This document shows, piece by piece, positions 62,403 to 64,000 of a stretch of 64,000 bases of DNA. The first letter of the stretch is position 1. Each line of letters starts with the position of its first letter. Position numbers and translations under genes: made by a program. This stretch comes from Lepagella muris (GTDB taxonomy: Bacteria > Bacteroidota > Bacteroidia > Bacteroidales > Muribaculaceae): positions 30,194-94,193 of the forward strand of contig NZ_SRYB01000019.1 in assembly GCF_004793975.1 (NCBI RefSeq). The letters are read 5' to 3'. The notes under the pieces were generated by a model. That model worked only from the letters and a program-made list of their open reading frames with translations, did not search any database and was not told the DNA's origin.

Positions 62403-62981
62403 TTATTCGCAAATTATTAACTCCTTGGCATAAGGAAGAGTGGCAATCCATTCACAGAACATTCTCCACTCAGGGAGTTTGTGGCTCTTGCGCTGGAGGT
62501 AGATTGTGCGAAGCTGCTCATAGTTGGTAGAAACTCTCATAAAGAGCATTACACCCTGGGGGCAGTTGGAAAGAACAGTCATAAAGTTCTCTTCGGACTT
62601 GTCCTCATTGTATTTGGCAATCAGTCGCTTCATTTGAGCGATTGTTTCCTGAGTGACCCATTGGTTGCAGCACTTGTCGAAATCCATTTGCATTATGCGG
62701 TGCATTTTGGATGATGAGGTCACGATGTCAAACCAGTGGTAACGCTGCATTTCGGGAGAGATGTAGTTGGGGTATTTTATATCGAAGCTGACACGAATAC
62801 CAGTGCGGAAATTGGCGTGACACTTGACCGGCCCCTTAGAGGCTTCACATAGTTTTATGGCCCGTTTCAAACTTGCCTCAAACTCTTCATCCGTATATTC
62901 CGGAACCTCCAGACGCATTGCATTTCTGCAAGCAATAACGGATTCTTTAAGGTCATAGACCTTTACATTAGATATATCCAT
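62403..62981 (-). CDS. Unknown protein, possibly ThyX-like
   Basis: 192 aa. The C-terminus, NYEQLRTIYLQRKSHKLPEW followed by RMFCEWIATLPY, recalls the end of phage FAD-dependent thymidylate synthase (ThyX) homologues, but the diagnostic RHRxxSxNExSxRY motif is not present. The N-terminal half is acidic and helical. Function uncertain. Confidence 0.45.
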   Translation of the reverse strand: MDISNVKVYDLKESVIACRNAMRLEVPEYTDEEFEASLKRAIKLCEASKGPVKCHANFRTGIRVSFDIKYPNYISPEMQRYHWFDIVTSSSKMHRIMQMDFDKCCNQWVTQETIAQMKRLIAKYNEDKSEENFMTVLSNCPQGVMLFMRVSTNYEQLRTIYLQRKSHKLPEWRMFCEWIATLPYAKELIICE

Positions 62982-63026
62982 AATATTATGTTGAGAATGA
63001 AACTGCTTTTATCAGATATAACATAA

Positions 63027-63074
63027 TAGAGGGATTAACCCTCCACAGTTTGTGAAGAAAAGTTAATCCCTCTA
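63027..63074. terminator. Perfect 13-bp hairpin
   Basis: TAGAGGGATTAAC (63027-63039) and GTTAATCCCTCTA (63062-63074) pair exactly over a 22-base loop. It lies just after the membrane protein gene at 63088. The T-tract is poor, so it may be a processing site or weak terminator. Confidence 0.55.
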
Positions 63075-63087
63075 ATATTTGTTGGCT

Positions 63088-63423
63088 TCATCGTCTGCTA
63101 TCCGGATCCCAGCCACAGCAAACTGCAATGAAACCGAAGATAAATCCGAGAAAGACTAAGGACATTAAGCCACACACGACCTTATCCCAGAACGGCTGAT
63201 CCTCAAATATGAGGAAGCCTCCACAGAAGAAATACCAAATCCATCCGATTGCGTACATCGCCAGGATTAGGAGTCCGAGGCCAATCAAGCCTGCAAAGCA
63301 GTACATAACTATGGTAGCAATCTTCTGTTCCTTGCTACCTTTGGTGGATGACTTCTCAATCTGGTAGAAAATGTTACACATCACTCCACAGAAAAGATAG
63401 CCGACAAAAATTATCCAGCCCAT
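63088..63423 (-). CDS. Small three-helix membrane protein
   Basis: 111 aa from ATG 63423, which overlaps the preceding stop. Hydrophobic segments near residues 2-20, 38-65 and 80-105. Function unknown. Confidence 0.55.
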   Translation of the reverse strand: MGWIIFVGYLFCGVMCNIFYQIEKSSTKGSKEQKIATIVMYCFAGLIGLGLLILAMYAIGWIWYFFCGGFLIFEDQPFWDKVVCGLMSLVFLGFIFGFIAVCCGWDPDSRR

Positions 63424-63424
63424 A

Positions 63425-63814
63425 TTATTCAATCAAATTTTCGTAAATACATCTCATACAACAGTCACCAATGGCTCCCGACTCAATACGAGCGATTACT
63501 TCAGGATCTTCATATTCTCCCCACTCTCTGAAAAGCCTCATAGACTTTCTTTTCTTCCGGTAAGTGCCGAAACACTCCAGTTGATGAGGCTTCAGCTTAA
63601 AAGAAATGGTGACACGATTACCATCCTTATCAAACCAAAATATGCGTTGGTTCTGAAGGAAAATGGCTACACTGAATGGTACGGTATCAGGAGAAAGTCC
63701 CATTTTCTGAAGCATCATCTTTCCCTCATTCTGTTCTCCGAAAAATCCTCTGATAAGCTCGTTGATGTAAAAACCCTTTACTCTGGTCGAGTCATTGGTT
63801 TGTTTCTTTTTCAT
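63425..63814 (-). CDS. Unknown protein next to the IS end
   Basis: 129 aa, basic N-terminus, with LIRGFFGEQNEGKMMLQKMG in the middle and a CCMRC motif at the C-terminus. The IS element appears to begin just before its start codon, so its original promoter may be cut off. Confidence 0.5.
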   Translation of the reverse strand: MKKKQTNDSTRVKGFYINELIRGFFGEQNEGKMMLQKMGLSPDTVPFSVAIFLQNQRIFWFDKDGNRVTISFKLKPHQLECFGTYRKKRKSMRLFREWGEYEDPEVIARIESGAIGDCCMRCIYENLIE

Positions 63815-63815
63815 T

Positions 63816-64000
63816 GAAGTTGTCTAAACTTATTTTGAGATGTTAAAAATTCGGTAAAATAAATAAAATACAGCGCATCCTGAAAATGAAGCACTATATT
63901 ATAGTCGCCAAACTTCAATAAGTTGCACCTATGCCAGAATACGCAGTACTTGACAAAGATACAATAAAAAATCGAATTATGCCCTATCTTTCGGTCGCAA
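63816..64000 (+). mobile_element. Left part of an apparent IS5-type insertion sequence
   Basis: GAAGTTGTCTAAACTTATTT at 63816 resembles the terminal inverted repeats of IS5-group elements in Bacteroidales, and a transposase-like frame starts at 63931. The right end is outside the window, so the call rests on resemblance. Confidence 0.5.
63931..64000 (+). CDS. Transposase N-terminus, cut by the window edge
   Basis: The frame ATG CCA GAA TAC reads MPEYAVLDKDTIKNRIMPYL followed by SVA to the edge, with no stop. The pattern T-I-K-x-x-x-x-P-x-L-x-x-A is how many IS5-type transposases of this phylum begin (from memory). Incomplete; 23 residues visible. Confidence 0.5.
   Translation, partial: MPEYAVLDKDTIKNRIMPYLSVA

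Larger units (their letters stand above)
46304..64000. mobile_element. Integrated element at tRNA-Phe (ICE or prophage), right end outside the window
   Basis: From tRNA-Phe to the window end lies an integrase, then about 33 mostly small genes packed on the minus strand, many overlapping by a few bases. The sequence is visibly more AT-rich than the chromosome before 46 kb. HU, a DUF2829 protein, radical SAM, RNase HI and zinc-ribbon proteins fit both phage early regions and conjugative elements. No relaxase, type IV secretion, portal, terminase or capsid gene is seen here. Confidence 0.8.

Noticed and set aside
46304..64000. Assignment of the element firmly to a prophage or to an ICE
   Set aside because: No virion, relaxase or secretion genes are visible, and the right half lies outside the window.

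Overview
The window looks like a chromosome segment from a Bacteroidales bacterium, most probably of the Muribaculaceae/Porphyromonadaceae side. The reasons are SusC/SusD-type outer-membrane glycan uptake loci, families largely confined to Bacteroidota (DUF4836, DUF4886, DUF6377, DUF2027-Smr), promoters of the Bacteroidota type (TTTG, about 20 bases, TAnnTTTG) and almost no Shine-Dalgarno sequences. The genus is inferred, not shown.

Region 1 (1-46.3 kb) is ordinary chromosome. It opens with pfkA, tRNA-Tyr and an aspartate aminotransferase, then a three-gene unit of a DUF4836 lipoprotein, an ABC ATPase and an FtsX-like permease. Next come two tandem sus-like loci (6.7-13.3 kb and 13.9-21.6 kb). 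Each has susC, susD, susE-like and susF-like genes; no regulator sits beside them. A secreted GH13 amylase lies 6 kb further on, so this looks like an alpha-glucan uptake region. The second susC is cut by one in-frame TAG. Between the second sus locus and sufB lies a REP-associated tyrosine transposase (RAYT) gene flanked on both sides by matching palindromic repeat pairs. Then follow sufB (no other suf gene next to it), phoH, a DUF2027-Smr protein, DUF695 and the amylase.

From 30.6 to 46 kb there are housekeeping and envelope genes: a coiled-coil membrane protein, a PAS protein, a small lipoprotein, tRNA-Leu, a DUF4886 hydrolase, rpoN, a TPR protein, a ClC channel, a DUF6377 regulator split by a frameshift, an M16 peptidase, dusB, a DUF2807 protein and a polysaccharide flippase. 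A promoter-terminator pair upstream of the ClC gene bounds a possible small RNA or attenuated leader of about 290 nt.

Region 2 (46.3-64 kb) is an integrated element that enters at the 3' end of tRNA-Phe and runs off the window. It begins with a tyrosine recombinase whose first catalytic arginine position is serine, as in IntDOT. A dense array of mostly small, overlapping, more AT-rich genes faces it on the minus strand. Recognisable products are HU, a Tad2-like (DUF2829) anti-defence protein, a radical SAM enzyme, an RNase HI, zinc-ribbon proteins and a tandem-HTH protein; the rest are unknown. No conjugation or virion genes are visible, so prophage and integrative conjugative element both remain open. 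An apparent IS element starts at the right edge.
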